64,000 nucleotides of DNA, taken from Phytophthora colocasiae. Its lineage: Eukaryota; Oomycota; Peronosporomycetes; Peronosporales; Peronosporaceae. Below the pieces are notes generated by a model, which was not told the DNA's origin, searched no databases, and was given only the letters and a program-made list of their open reading frames with translations. This document shows positions 32,950-43,859 of this stretch, one piece after another (the first letter of the stretch is position 1; the number at the start of each line of letters is the position of its first letter). A program made the position numbers and the translations under genes. The stretch covers positions 1,674,001 to 1,738,000 of the forward strand of contig JAGKQI010000105.1 in assembly GCA_018806915.1 (NCBI GenBank), in the 5' to 3' direction.

Positions 32950-33754
32950 TGTTCCGGCTCTCTTGGCTTCGTTGGTGCAATCGCCTTTCCAGAAAATCTT
33001 CTTCTCCACTTCACCACATACCCCAGACGTGTTCAATTGGATTCAAGTCTGGAGATAGACCAGGATGACCCCGGCTGAAGGATATCGGCTTCCGGAGCTC
33101 ATGTGCGTTGGTAGTGGAGTGGTGGTCGACGGTGATCAAGGCACATGGAGGGAGTGACGGAACGATCGAGGGCGTCCTCGCGTGATCGGTGACGACATGA
33201 TCCGGAGTGGGTATGACCTTGGCGTACGGCACGGCCTGACACCCTGGACGCGGATCAGATGAGGGCATGACGGATCCCTTTCGGGAATAGGCCCTGGAGA
33301 CACCCACGGCGGGTCGCTGAAGGAACCTGGAAACAGAAGGCTGGCCGGGAGGGGATCATCAGGATGATGGTCCCGCAGAAGCAAAGGGCATTCATGCTCG
33401 AGAGAGCGAGTGCGCCAGCTTGTGCCTCGTTTTCAGCATCGGAGTGCGGCTTCGCTTGATGTAGGACATGTGAGGCGAATCGTGCAGCAAACGCGCCGAA
33501 ATCGACAGTTTCAGCGCCGTTTTCACGGCGCTAGACGACAACTTAGCATTCTTTGCCTCCCGGACGATCCTCCGCTGCATCTTGCTGGAGACCTTACAGA
33601 CCTCTTGACTTTGCCGTAGTTATCTCTCATCCTTCAATACTTGCTCACCCCCGATTCCGATCGATTTAAGTGCTTGCCTATCTCATTAAACGACCAACCG
33701 GCCACAGATTATTTTGCCTTTCTCGATTTCAGTAAATTCCGTTCCTTTGGTCAT
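32950..33754 (-). pseudogene. Tc1-like transposase, minus-strand copy with DDE fragment
   Basis: Starting at the ATG at 33754, the minus strand encodes the same HTH region with frameshifts and a short deletion around the second helix-turn-helix, then in another frame the distal motif SPDLNPIEHVWG (about 33060-33015), diagnostic of Tc1/mariner DDE domains. Several frame changes make it non-functional. It is the less truncated of the two transposase copies in this element. Confidence 0.75.
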
Positions 33755-34078
33755 CTCTGTAGAGCTGCTACAGCCGAACCAACAACTTCGTTAGATGCAC
33801 AAGACACACAGCTTTCAATTTTGGCACGCTGTGGCCTCTAACGCGTTACAGAACGCTCAATATCGAGCTCCATTTCCTCCGCTTTGGCCAGCGTCAGAGT
33901 GATGGTCACTCTCAGTTCTCCGCAACCTCGTCTGAATGAAAAAAATAAATGCCCCGAAAGCTCTCCGTTGGAAACGCCCAAATACGCGGTTTTAGCCTTA
34001 TTCGTAGAAAATTGATCCAATTAGTTACGAATAACTGTTCACTACTTCAGAAGGACATATTTATGGCCAGCACTGTAA

Positions 34079-34803
34079 CTAAAGCGGTTCATTTCGGATG
34101 AACTTGGTGATCATGTCGAGAGCAACTTGAGGTTGATCGCCTGGAGCCATATGACCTGCGTTGTAGATATCCACGAGTGTCAGTGAGGAAAATGATCGTA
34201 CGCTACCAGCATTCTGGATTCCCGAAGTGGTGGAGTATGGATGAACTTTTGCAGTGTTGAAACCTGCAGCTCCGAACCAATTCAACTTCTTTGCAGTCGC
34301 CTCAGTGGCGTAGACGTTGCAGAGGAGATCTGCATCACCAACGTACATCAGTACGCGTACTCCTGCATTCAGAAGTTCTGAGACTTTATCAGCTACGGAC
34401 TGGAGCGCAGGATAACTTGGAGGTCCAAAGAATGCACCGTTGATTGTAGCGTTGAGTAGAATCCATTCACGACGGCTTGGGTGAACCCCGAGAAATTCAC
34501 GCACTTCAGGTAGATCGAGGTATGCCTTCACAGGAGGAACTCTAGGGATACACGCGCTCATATTGGTGTCTGAAGTATTACATTCTTGACGGATATCGTA
34601 TGGATTTCGGTGGGATGCCAACACGGGTACCCATTGCGTACTGACGCAGTACGATCCTGCTTCCACACAAACCGAAGTGTTTGTTTGGCATTTGACCATT
34701 AGATCTCGGCACACTGGAGCTGCTGCTCGCATTGAAGCCAATTGCGTCTCGTTCACGAGCGTAATGTTGTATCGGTTTTCAGCCATGTCAACAAAATGAC
34801 TAA
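34079..34803 (-). pseudogene. Serine carboxypeptidase (S10), C-terminal half, split by insertion
   Basis: This is the downstream half of an S10 serine carboxypeptidase whose first half is at 44508-45168. It contains two catalytic-triad motifs: VGDADLLCN (Asp) and YNAGHMAPGDQP (His). The open frame continues upstream of 34800 into transposon sequence, but that part is not carboxypeptidase. Joining the halves with a single TAA/TTA duplicate gives a continuous 460-codon frame, a normal length for the family. The family removes C-terminal residues from peptides in vacuoles or outside the cell. All triad residues survive, so the break looks recent. Confidence 0.88.
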
Positions 34804-35091
34804 GGCCGTGTTCGCAGATAATCTCATTTTCAGAAAATGAGTATTTCTGCTTCTCTCTCTCGAAAAGCGTCACTCCCGAAAACGGAATTTTGGAAAAACG
34901 TGTTCGCACGAAACTCAATGCTGTCACTATGTCCATGAACGCTAAACCGAGGTTGAAGATCTGATAATAGTGACCTCGAGATGACGATGATCAAGATGGG
35001 GAGACGCTAGAATAGAAATAAAATAACGTTGCGATTCGCGCAGCACGCGCACCGAAACCAAGAAATAAACTTGGATGAGTGCCATCTCGAC

Positions 35092-35942
35092 CTACGGTGA
35101 ATGCTGCGGTGAAAAACTCGTGTCGTCTTCGTTGTCACAGTCCTTGGTTTCCATCTCGGAGCGCTTGGCCTGAGCGATCTTCATAGCAAAATACTCGGTG
35201 ACGACTTTCATCATCGCGATCTTCTCATTTCCGTCACCCTTGTCGCTTTTGGATTTCTTGGCATCTCGGTTCTCTGCTTGAGCACCACCACGGATGCGTT
35301 TGATGTTTTCTTTCCGCTTTTGAGCACTTAGTGGATCTGCAACCCGCGTGCCGTCTTTTGCTGGTGTCTCACGGCTGTGTCTGACTCCAGATTCGACAGC
35401 ACATCATCGAGCGTCGAGGCGCTTTCACCAGTTGCACGAGCGTCACCTGTACACCACCATCAGCTCTCAAGATATCTAGGCCACGTCCGACCCAGCGCAC
35501 GCACCTGCAATGTGGCTGCATACGACATGATGCTCAAAGCCTTCTTCGCGAAACTGGAGCAAACGAGCCTTCTGCTTGGGCTTGGCAGCAACTAGACGCT
35601 CCCACGCATCTTCTCCCATAGTCGTCTTTCCCGTCGTCGAACACACACCAACACCACTCAAACCCGAGATGTATTTGAACAAATCGTAGTCGTTCATGAT
35701 GCGGTCCAGCTTTGACTTGTACTGCGCTGTGAGCAGCAGCCAAACAGACCACCGCAGTCAGCATCAGAGAATAGACACGAACACTCTCAGCTCTCACCTT
35801 TCTCGCGTTCAACTCCAAATTCGGCGTTGAGCTTTTTGACGATGTCTGTCCATCCTTTTGCTTTGATTCCCTTATCGGCCTTGTAGGACGGATTGTTGCT
35901 CGCCTCCAGGAACGCGTCGAGAAACTTCTTGACCTGATCTTC
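35092..35942 (-). pseudogene. Myb/SANT-like transposon gene, main part
   Basis: With the short upstream piece at 44178-44209 this forms a spliced minus-strand gene. Exon 1 ends at 35798, exon 2 is 35726-35505, exon 3 starts at 35446; introns are 71 and 58 bases with GT-AG ends. The first exon encodes a Myb/SANT-like domain (WTEDQVKKFLDAF ... GWTDIVKKLNAEFG), exon 2 the usual following helices (DAWERLVAAKPK), and the C-terminus a Lys-rich tail. Near 35385 the frame must shift by one base to reach the well-formed tail ending at 35092; otherwise it stops at 35328. In Harbinger elements such proteins help bind transposon ends. It is broken by the LTR retrotransposon. Confidence 0.7.
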
Positions 35943-36258
35943 TGTAACGGGGTTACATTGAAGAGTGACTTTAGTCACTCTTCCGAAGTGGATACATTTG
36001 GTGTGTCACACATCATGGTGACACGTGGCAGGTGGCTCCGCAGCCACCTATCACCTTCTATATAGGTTACACTATAGATATCTTTTAGTTTGTATTGCAG
36101 GCCAAGCTAACAAGTATCTATAATATATTCAGTCTTAAATCTACCTAATCTTTAGTTAGTCTCCCTAAGTCTTTGGGGACCGAGTGAACTGCCGTTCACT
36201 AGGAGTTTGTATACTCCAAGCCTTCCTCTGTGTGAAGTGCTGTGTGACCCCCGTCACA
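35943..36258 (+). repeat. 5' LTR
   Basis: Starts TGTAACGGGG and ends CCGTCACA. Nearly identical to the 3' LTR; the visible differences are a GG indel, a small cluster near base 48 and one single-base indel. Contains a 10-bp hairpin (AAGAGTGACT/AGTCACTCTT). Confidence 0.95.
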
Positions 36259-36260
36259 CT

Positions 36261-36278
36261 TGGTAGCACTTGTAGTCA
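36261..36278 (+). promoter_or_regulatory. Primer-binding site candidate
   Basis: TGGTAGCACTTGTAGTCA begins two bases after the 5' LTR with TGG, complementary to a tRNA 3' CCA end. The matching tRNA was not identified. Confidence 0.6.
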
Positions 36279-36342
36279 ATCCTACGCCTACGCGGGTAGA
36301 TTGATTACCTGAATCCTCTGTGGCCAGAAGTAGTTGGCCACC

Positions 36343-37290
36343 ATGGATCGAAGTGAGTTTCCTCACTTGACCGACTCTCAGTTTGAGTCGGTCCGGAAGA
36401 TGGCGGGCATCTTTGGGATGGATGCCTTTCGAAGCTTGGCGGCGGCGACGCCGGCCGAGCAGGTCGAACGTGGCGGCGTTCGACATGTACGAACGTGGGC
36501 TCATTGAGCACGTTCGAGGAACCTTTGAGGCTCCTGTGGTTGAACCGAGGCCGGTTCAGCCCAAGCCTTTAAGACTCAAGGTTCTTCCCTATGAAGGGAA
36601 AGAAGGTGAAAACCTTCACTTCTGGATCCGAGAAGTTGAGCTCGCCATGGAGGCGGCTCTCATCTCGGTGGAGCGACTTCGGGTCGCTTTCGCGCTATCT
36701 AACCTCAGGGGTCGAGCGAAGACATGGGCGTACACGCGCGAAGCGACTTCGCCTGGATGTTTTACATCCTGGGCCCAGCTGTGCGAACAGCTTCGGACCG
36801 CATTCCTCCCGGCGAACTATGAGTATTGCCAGCGGTCACGCTTCCTAGCCTGCAAGCAAGGGAAACGTGACCTGCACGAATACATCCAAGAGATGCGCGT
36901 TCTCGCTGCATCTCTGGTAGGGAACCCCCTACCTGAACACATCCAAGTAACTGTGTTCATGGACGGCTTAAGAAGTAAGCCCGGCCCGCACGCAACTGTT
37001 CCGCGTGCAGGCCAGTACGATGGAGGAGGCGATTCAAGTCGCGCTCCAGGAGGAGTAGAGCCATGCACAGGCTCAGACTCGTGCCTCTGCCTGGCTAGGC
37101 CACAGCGGACCGACGGCGGCGTCGGCCAGTGCTCTTGGAACTGGAGCAGACTCTGGACCAGCACCTATGGACTTGGGGCTCGCCGAGCGGAAATGCATCC
37201 GCTGTTTCGAGTGCGGACGTTTCTGACACTTCGCACGTGTCTGCCCCTCTGGGGGGCAATGGAAGAGGTCTTCCAAGCCTCAAGGCTCTA
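36343..37290 (+). pseudogene. Retrotransposon gag with zinc knuckle, broken
   Basis: An ATG at 36343 opens a frame that shifts near 36440 into a clear retrotransposon gag domain (FWIREVELAME ... AKTWAYTREA ... LHEYIQEMRVLA). Further downstream the reading shifts again and meets stops at about 37058 and inside the CCHC zinc knuckle near 37228, where a TGA replaces the conserved Gly. The known role is capsid formation and RNA binding. It cannot make intact gag as it stands. Confidence 0.8.
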
Positions 37291-37474
37291 AGGGCCGCTG
37301 GAAGAAGCCGGCGCCCAAGAGTCAGGGGAACTCCGAGGGACCAGTAGGGCGGGGCGCCCTACTGGAGGAAACACTAAGTCCCCATGCGGGTGGTGCAGAG
37401 GCACACGCAGTGGAGACTTAGCCCCAGAGAGTCTTGGGACTCTCAAAGCGGAGAAGGGCAGCGGTGGGCTGCTG

Positions 37475-37830
37475 GTGGTACACGCGAGTGTACGGGGGTT
37501 TAACAACCCCTTTAGAGTCTTGATAGACTCTGGGGCGAGCAAGAACTTTGCTCGCCGACAAACTGTCGCAAGGAATCGCGGCAAGTTTGACGACGCTCTA
37601 CGTGAGAGCGAGGGAAGTGGGCTAGTCGCCGTACGACTAGCCGATGGTACGGTGGTGGAAGTACCAAAGGTCCAGGTGGACCTGGCTGTGAAGTTTGAGG
37701 ACTTCGACAGCGTGGAGTCGTTCATTGTCCTCGAGATGGACAGAGTACGACTTGATCCTAGGGATGCCGTGGCTTGAGAAGCACGAGCCCTGGATCGATT
37801 GGCGCGGCAAAGCCATTGGGGCTAGCCGGC
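37475..37830 (+). pseudogene. Retropepsin-like protease region
   Basis: VLIDSGASKNF carries the D[ST]G active-site motif of retropepsins, and ILGMPWLEKH in a shifted frame is the conserved distal motif. One frameshift near 37740 separates them. Part of the pol region of the chromovirus. Confidence 0.75.
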
Positions 37831-38135
37831 CTGCAGTCTCTGACAGAGCTTTGGTGAGTCATGTTCCCACCTCTGTCAGGACTAAGGGCGTTCGCTGGAA
37901 CCGCCAGGACGCGGCAGCGTCCGAGGAGTATTTGGGGCTGGTGTAGTCGGTGCTACATCGCCCCACACGAGAAGTGATCGTGGGCCATGGATGGCCGGGG
38001 CAACGGGCGGAGGCCCTTGCCTACGTGTGGAGTCTGCAACGATAGCAGGGCCTCACGCACGAAGTCGCAGCGACGTACAGGCTGCGACTGTGGTAGTGCC
38101 GAGCACTAACCAGGTGGGTAACTTAGGTCCACAAG

Positions 38136-38460
38136 CGGATCAAAGAGTTCCGCAAGGAAGCCAAGATGGCTCGCGATGCCGAAGTAGTGGCATCGCCAGG
38201 CGTACGAGAAGTAGTTCGACGCCAGGTCGCTCAGACCATAACTGATGCGGGTAACAGAGTTCCGCATGGAGCCACGAGGGCTCGTGATGCCGAAGTAGTG
38301 GCATAACCAGGCGTGAGAGAAGTAGTTCCACGCAAGGTCGCTCAGACCATAACTGATCAGGAAGACACCAAGGGTGCTTCCGATGCGGGTAACGCAGTTC
38401 CGCACGGAGCCATGAGAGCTCGTGATGCCATCGTAGTGGCATCACCTGGCGTGGGTAAGT
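38136..38460 (+). repeat. About 110-base tandem repeat between protease and RT
   Basis: Three imperfect copies, starting near 38136, 38247 and 38391, share AGTTCCGCA, GCTCGTGATGCC, GTAGTGGCAT and (in two) GTCGCTCAGACCATAACTGAT. Stops occur in two copies. This is a minisatellite-like expansion within pol. Confidence 0.75.
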
Positions 38461-38879
38461 TAACCCCACGCCATGGTCGTAAGCCGGGGTTGGTAGAATA
38501 CCATCCCGAAGAAGTCCACGAGGACTTGGGACAGGAGCTAAAGGCTCCTAGGTCACATTCGGTCGAAGAATGCTATCACATCTTCGACGGCGTGACCGGG
38601 CATCGCGTGAAGGCGGGGGCCATCGAGTTGGCACCCCTGCCTGAGGTATCAGAGCTATTGAACCTCGAGGAAGTCGCGATGGAGGACTTCCTGGCCGAGT
38701 TGAAGGCCGGGGAGATATCGGAGATGGTTCTCCTTAGGCCGGAGCCCACTCCAGAGAAGTTGAACTCCTCCTCAGTGATGGACGAAGACGTCCTGGAGGA
38801 GTTCCGGAAGCAACGTCGTCGCGCACGGGCTCCGAGATTCTGAAGAATCCAAAGGATCCGCTGTATCCTTTAGTGAAGG

Positions 38880-40260
38880 AGTTTGAGGACGTGGTGTCCA
38901 AGGACCCACCTCAAAGCTCCCACCAGACCGAGGATCAGGCACGAGATTGATCTCGTGCCAGGCACAAAGTATTGTGTCACGCGTCAATGGCCCCTGCCCC
39001 GAGAGCAGAGCGACGTCATTGACGCGTTCTTCGCCGCTAAGGCGAAAGCGGGAATGGTGCGGGAATCGAAGTCCCCGCACTCGACGCCAACCTTCTGCGT
39101 TCGCAAGCCGAACGGGAAGTGGCGTATGGTTCATGCTTACAATAAGCTGAACAGCGCGACTGTGCCAGCACAGACGCCGATCCTCGCAAGGATGTGTTGT
39201 TGAATTACATGGCCGGCTGCACGCTATATAGCGCGCTGGATCTGGTGGATGGATACTACCAGATCCTGATGCGGGAGTGTGATATCCCGCTCACGGCCGT
39301 GAGCACGCCGAGCGGTATGCTCTGGGAGTGGCTAGTAATGCCACAAAGGTCTATCCAACGCACCAGCGACCTTCAATCGCTTGGTCACACAGTTGTTTAG
39401 ACCTTTGCGTGCGTTCACGCAGACGTACTTTTGACGATATATTCGTCCATAGCCGTGCCGAGGGAGGCAAGACGGCTATAGAGGTGCATCGAGAGCACCT
39501 CCGTCGAGTGTTTGAGGTCATGAGAGCTAACAAGCTCTGTGCCAACATCGACAAGTGCGTCTTCGCAGCTGAGGAGATTAAGGTCCTCGGCAGCTTCGTC
39601 AGCAGCGTCGGGGTCCGAGCGGATCCTGACAAGGTCAAAGCCATTGCGGCATGGCCTGTTCCTCGGTCACAGAAGGACCTGAGGAAGTGGTTGGGCTTAG
39701 CCAACTACTTGCACAAGTACAGTGCTGGCTATGCGGGACTCATAAAGCCTTTGTCGGACCTTCTGAAGAAGGAGGCCGAGTGGTGCTGGGAGCGCCAGCA
39801 CCAGGATGCTTTTGATAGCATCAAGGCGAGCTTGCAATGCGCGCCCGTCCTGGCGTTGCCGGACGATGCCAAGTCGTTTAGCGTTGTCTGTGACGCTTCC
39901 GACTATGCAATTGGCTGTGCGCTATTGCAACAGGACGATGAGGGACGAGATAGGGTGATCTCGTTCCAGTCCAGGCAGCTGAAGGCTGCCGAACGGAATT
40001 ATCCCGTTCACGACAAGGAACTCTTGTCGATGAAGTATGCCCTTGTCAGTTCAGGGTGCATCTTCTGGGCTCAAGGCCCTTTGTGGTCTATACGGACCAC
40101 GCGTCCTTGCGGACAGCCATCCATACGCCGCACTTATCGCAGCGGATGGCGCGTTGGTTGTCATTCTTCGCGGAGTATAACTTCCGCGTTGAATACAAGC
40201 CTGGCAAGCTCAACACGCTTGCCGACGCTTTATCGCGCAGGCCCGACTATGAGTTCGCTC
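38880..40260 (+). pseudogene. Reverse transcriptase and RNase H region, broken
   Basis: Frames in sequence encode RT motifs (VIDAFFAAKAKAGMVRES, KPNGKWRMVHAYNKLN, SALDLVDGYYQI), the catalytic FDDI motif near 39433, connection sequence (VLGSFVSS, WPVPRSQKDLRKWLGLANY) and RNase H (VVCDASDYAIGCALLQ, DKELLSMKYAL, VVYTDHASL). Frameshifts near 39190, 39345, 39430 and 40055 break it. Typical of Ty3/gypsy. Confidence 0.85.
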
Positions 40261-40499
40261 ATATTAGTCGGGCCACGACGGATCTTTACGATCGAATACG
40301 CTTGGCGTATCGGGACGATGACGCTCGCCCCTATTGTGCGGTATTTGTCCGCTGGCACGGATGCCAAGGTCGAATGGCTTACGCCTCGACAGCGGGCACG
40401 GCTCCACCGCTATGAGTGGGCCGTGGCCTGCTCCACTATCGGGTGGAGCCGGATCCTCCGCGGGTCGTTGTTCCGAACGACGAGGATCTGAAGTATGAT

Positions 40500-41460
40500 A
40501 TACTTCACGAGGCACACGATGTGCCTTCGAGTGGCCACTTGGGCTGAGAGAAGACCTATCATGGGGTCTCTCTGATGTTTTGGTGGGCCCACATGTACAA
40601 GTGGGTGGCCAGTACATCAAGACATGTGAAACATGTCAGCGCGTGAAGCCAGCGGGGCACGCGTCGGCTCCGCTGCAGAGCCTGCCAGTCCCACTGGACT
40701 GCTGGAAGTCGATGAGTCTCGACTTTGTCTTCGGCCTTCCGGCCGATGACCAGAAGAACACCGGCATTGTGGTGTTTTGTGCCGGCTGAGCAAGATGGTG
40801 CATCTTGCTCCGGTCTCTGAGACCATTACCGGGGAACAAACTGCGAAGTTGTTCCTTGATAGCGTCTTCCGCTATCACGCGGCTGCCTGAGACTGTTGTC
40901 TCTGACCGCGACCCGCGGTTTTACCGCTGCGTTTTGGAAAACGCTGTTCCAACCATAGCTTGGAACACGGTTGACGATGTCAACAGCGGACCATCCGCAG
41001 ACCGATGGTCAGACTGGAGGCGCGTCAACCGAGGTGGTTGAGGACGTGCTGCGCAGTGTTTGCGCTGAGGCGCCGCGCTCTTGGTCAGCGCAACTGCCTA
41101 TGGTTGAGTTTGCACTCAACAACGCGGTACACGCGTCAACGGGGTTCACGCCGTTCTACCCGAACGGGCTTCCGGAACCCCAGGTGCCGCTCACACTGGG
41201 TGGCACCGCGGCTTCGAGAGTAAGTGGGGAGGCTCGGAAAGAGCTTTCCTCCCAGGTTTCCGGTGGAACCAGCTGCGTTGCGGAAGAAGTTGTCGACATT
41301 TGTCGGCAACAGGCTGAATGTGATCAGCCGGGTGCGAGATGCAATGGCACTCGCACAGGACAAGCAAAAGGAGTACTCAGACCAACATGGGAGAGGAAAC
41401 TTAAGTGTATTTAATGTGGGTGACTTAGTGCTACTCGACACTAGGAACTCACTCTTAACA
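40500..41460 (+). pseudogene. Integrase core region, broken
   Basis: Segments encode the zinc-binding C-x2-C half (CETCQRVKP), the first DDE strand (SLDFVFGLPADDQKN), SDRDPRF and HPQTDGQT, and the downstream WSAQLPMVEFALNNAVH, in the order and spacing of a gypsy integrase. Several frameshifts and a stop near 40788 break the frame. Confidence 0.85.
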
Positions 41461-42179
41461 CTGTTAGCTCCACGGTGAGCAACAAGTTGAAGCATCGCTT
41501 CATTGGACCCTTTAAGGTCCTGAGTAGGCACAGTGCTGCCTACACGATCGATTTGTAAGTCGATGACGACCCACCCGACGTTTTATGTGGGTCGTCTGAA
41601 GCGTACCATGACCCTCAGGGTCATGCGGCCCCTCAAGAGGTTGACGGCGGCCGCAGGAGGAGAGTGAACCTCCTCGACGCGAGGTTGAGCGTCAGGCGCC
41701 GAGCGCCCCAGGTAATAGGAGTTTGGTGACTCCCAGGGGCGAAGCCGTACCCCGGCGGAAGGTACGAGAGGTGTGGATACACCAGGGGCCAAAGGAGTAG
41801 GCCCCTAGGCGAGAGTCGAACGACGACTGGGAGTACGCGTACGGTTGCGACTCCCGGCGAGACATCGTCGCCTGAAGGTCGTAGACCTCTTGACGAAGAG
41901 AGCCGGCGCCCGCGAAGGGGCACTACGGTCTACCACGACCATGAAGATCCTGCATCGCGAGACGCAGGTCTTCCAACTGGCGCAAGACACCAGGCAGGTC
42001 GGCTGCAGGGGCAGCTTGGCCGCCATGCTCAAGACCAAGAGCACCCTCAAGCGCAAGGACACGCGCTCGGAGGAGACGGATCTCCTCCTGTTGCTCAGCA
42101 ACAAGTTGGTCAAGAGGCCCAGTCGAAGGCCTCTGAGTCCCCAACGTCGGGGACGGCTCGAAAGAGCAGTCGAGCGAGG

Positions 42180-42419
42180 CCTCCTCCGGCTTTGTTTGAC
42201 TGGAACGGAGAACGCCACTACCATGTGGAGCGGGTTCTCCAGGAGCGGCGTCGCGGTGGGAAGCGCCAGCTCCGAGTGAAGTGGCGCGGGTACCCTGCGT
42301 CGCAGAGTACCTGGGAGCTGATTGAGCGGCTCCAGGTTGACTGCACTCGAAGGCTGTCGCGTGCTGGGAAGAGGCACGGCGGCAGCCTCGTAAATAGTCC
42401 GCGGCTTCTTAGCCGCTGA
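42180..42419 (+). pseudogene. Chromodomain at the pol C-terminus
   Basis: HYHVERVLQERRRGG followed by QLRVKWRGYPASQSTWEL is a well-formed chromodomain, which in chromoviruses guides integration to marked chromatin. The frame is open here and ends at 42419, so this region itself is intact, but it is separated from integrase by shifted sequence. Confidence 0.85.
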
Positions 42420-42788
42420 ACGGGTTGGAACACAGATGTATGTGTTCCATACCCGCGCTCATTGTGAGCGCTGGACTGAGACTCAGTTCTCCCCAGTCAC
42501 TCCATCTTATGATGGAGCTGCCGTTTGCCTACGAGGTGGGCAAACTGGACACGAAGGTCCCGGAGGCGGAGGATGTCCTCCAGGTGATCTTAGATCACGG
42601 AGTTTGTGGTACTCCTGGGTTGACTTGACTGTCAACCGGACCCATTGCCAAAGAGGTCCTCAGCGTCGACCCACGACGCAGTGTTCTCTGGGAGAACCCA
42701 TGGGTAACCCATGTGGGCTTGAGACCACCCTTAGTCTCAGGCTTCTTGCGAAGCGAGGTGAATTCCTTGAGAGGAATTCGGTGCTGTG

Positions 42789-43679
42789 CTAGAAGCACAC
42801 ACCTGGCAACAGAGAGGTTGCCTTGAAGAGGTTCTTTCTGAACCAAGGCCCGCTCATAGGCGCCTTTGGAGGTATGGCCCCTATGAGAGGACGCGGGTCC
42901 TGGAGCTGCTCGAGATACGCAGCAGCTCCCGAGCCTTGATCGGGCGGGTAGTCCCGCTGGTGGACAGAGTCCTCATCGTGTTGGTGAGACCCACCTGCGA
43001 CCGTTGGTGCGGTGCGCATTGGCTGTTGAGCAGCCTGAAAGAGCTCTTGCTGCTCGTCGAGATTGTTAGTGATCTCTTGGGACTCACGAATGAGTCCCTT
43101 CTCCTCATCGTCATCGTCTTGACAAGGAGACTGTGAAGCATGACGCTTCTTGGAGTTGGTGCTGGGCACCTTCTCCTCTGCCAGAATGGCCCGGGCGCGT
43201 TCGCGCCCTTCAGCAAGTGTCAGATGTCTGACAGGTGGTGGCGTAGTGTCGCCACCACGGCCGCTGGTGTTGTCGGGAGACTTGGACGCGGTGTCCTTGT
43301 CTCCATGGTGCTCCTCCGTGGTTGGAGCACCCGCCGCAGGCTTGCCCTCGGCGTCGCCGTTGTCCCTCTCGTCGCCCGAGTAGCTGACAAGAGTCGCTTC
43401 CTGTTCGGAAGGACTCCAGGAACCGGGACTATGGTCCCTATACTCGAACCGAGGATTCGGTCGAGTATCAGGCGGTAGGGACGGAGACCTACTGCGCCTT
43501 TGGCTAGGGCTAGCCGTCGCAGCAGTGCTGCTGGGCGAGATAAGAGCCCTGGAGGCCACATCGGTGGCCTCATGAAGTGCCGAAGCCTTGCCGCGAGGCT
43601 TGGCTGGCTTGGAAGTTGGCTTTGCAGCCTTCTTCCGTGAAGACGCTTGCGCGTCTGGGTTTGCACCCTTTGCAGACAT
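42789..43679 (-). CDS. Antisense 296-codon frame in the retrotransposon 3' region
   Basis: An ATG-initiated minus-strand frame of 296 codons runs without a stop between the chromodomain and the 3' LTR, opposite to gag-pol. The product would be hydrophilic: a Lys/Ala/Pro-rich N-terminus, Ser/Arg/Pro stretches, acidic DDDDEEKG near the middle, and a short C-terminal segment ending GPWFRKNLF. I recognise no domain and no signal peptide. It is open although gag and pol in the same element are full of breaks. Antisense extra genes are known from some plant Ty3/gypsy elements; whether this one is expressed is unknown. An alternative is chance openness in GC-rich sequence. Confidence 0.5.
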   Translation of the reverse strand: MSAKGANPDAQASSRKKAAKPTSKPAKPRGKASALHEATDVASRALISPSSTAATASPSQRRSRSPSLPPDTRPNPRFEYRDHSPGSWSPSEQEATLVSYSGDERDNGDAEGKPAAGAPTTEEHHGDKDTASKSPDNTSGRGGDTTPPPVRHLTLAEGRERARAILAEEKVPSTNSKKRHASQSPCQDDDDEEKGLIRESQEITNNLDEQQELFQAAQQPMRTAPTVAGGSHQHDEDSVHQRDYPPDQGSGAAAYLEQLQDPRPLIGAIPPKAPMSGPWFRKNLFKATSLLPGVCF

Positions 43680-43848
43680 GTTGCTGGGCTTCCAAGGAAG
43701 CCTGGTACGCGTTGGCAGTGCGCCCTGTGCTCTGTGAGAGCAGAAGCCGCAGCGATAAGAGCTGGCGGCAGGTCGATCGATTTCGACATTGAAGAGAGAA
43801 ATGTGAAAGGGATTTTCTCTCTTCTCTGATTGGACGAGAGTCGAATCT

Positions 43849-43859
43849 AAGTGGGAGGA
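43849..43859 (+). promoter_or_regulatory. Polypurine tract
   Basis: AAGTGGGAGGA ends directly at the first base of the 3' LTR, the expected place for plus-strand priming. Confidence 0.7.

Larger units (their letters stand above)
32108..34043. mobile_element. Palindromic Tc1/mariner element with very long inverted arms
   Basis: The element begins GTGAACAGTTATTCG and ends with its reverse complement; TA dinucleotides flank both ends (32106-32107, 34044-34045), the Tc1/mariner target duplication. The two arms (about 32108-32920 and 33250-34043) are inverted copies of each other, each including a transposase N-terminus. Only the 330-base centre is unique and carries the DDE-region code on the minus strand. 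It lies 35 bases past the stop codon of the carboxypeptidase C-terminal half. Confidence 0.85.

Noticed and set aside
34804..34936. N-terminal extension of the carboxypeptidase C-half as a separate gene
   Set aside because: The extra residues come from the transposon end; S10 homology begins right after the TAA site.
35938..35978. Frames beginning MTKVTLQCN at both LTRs
   Set aside because: They start inside the LTR and are a by-product of the insertion, not a conserved gene.
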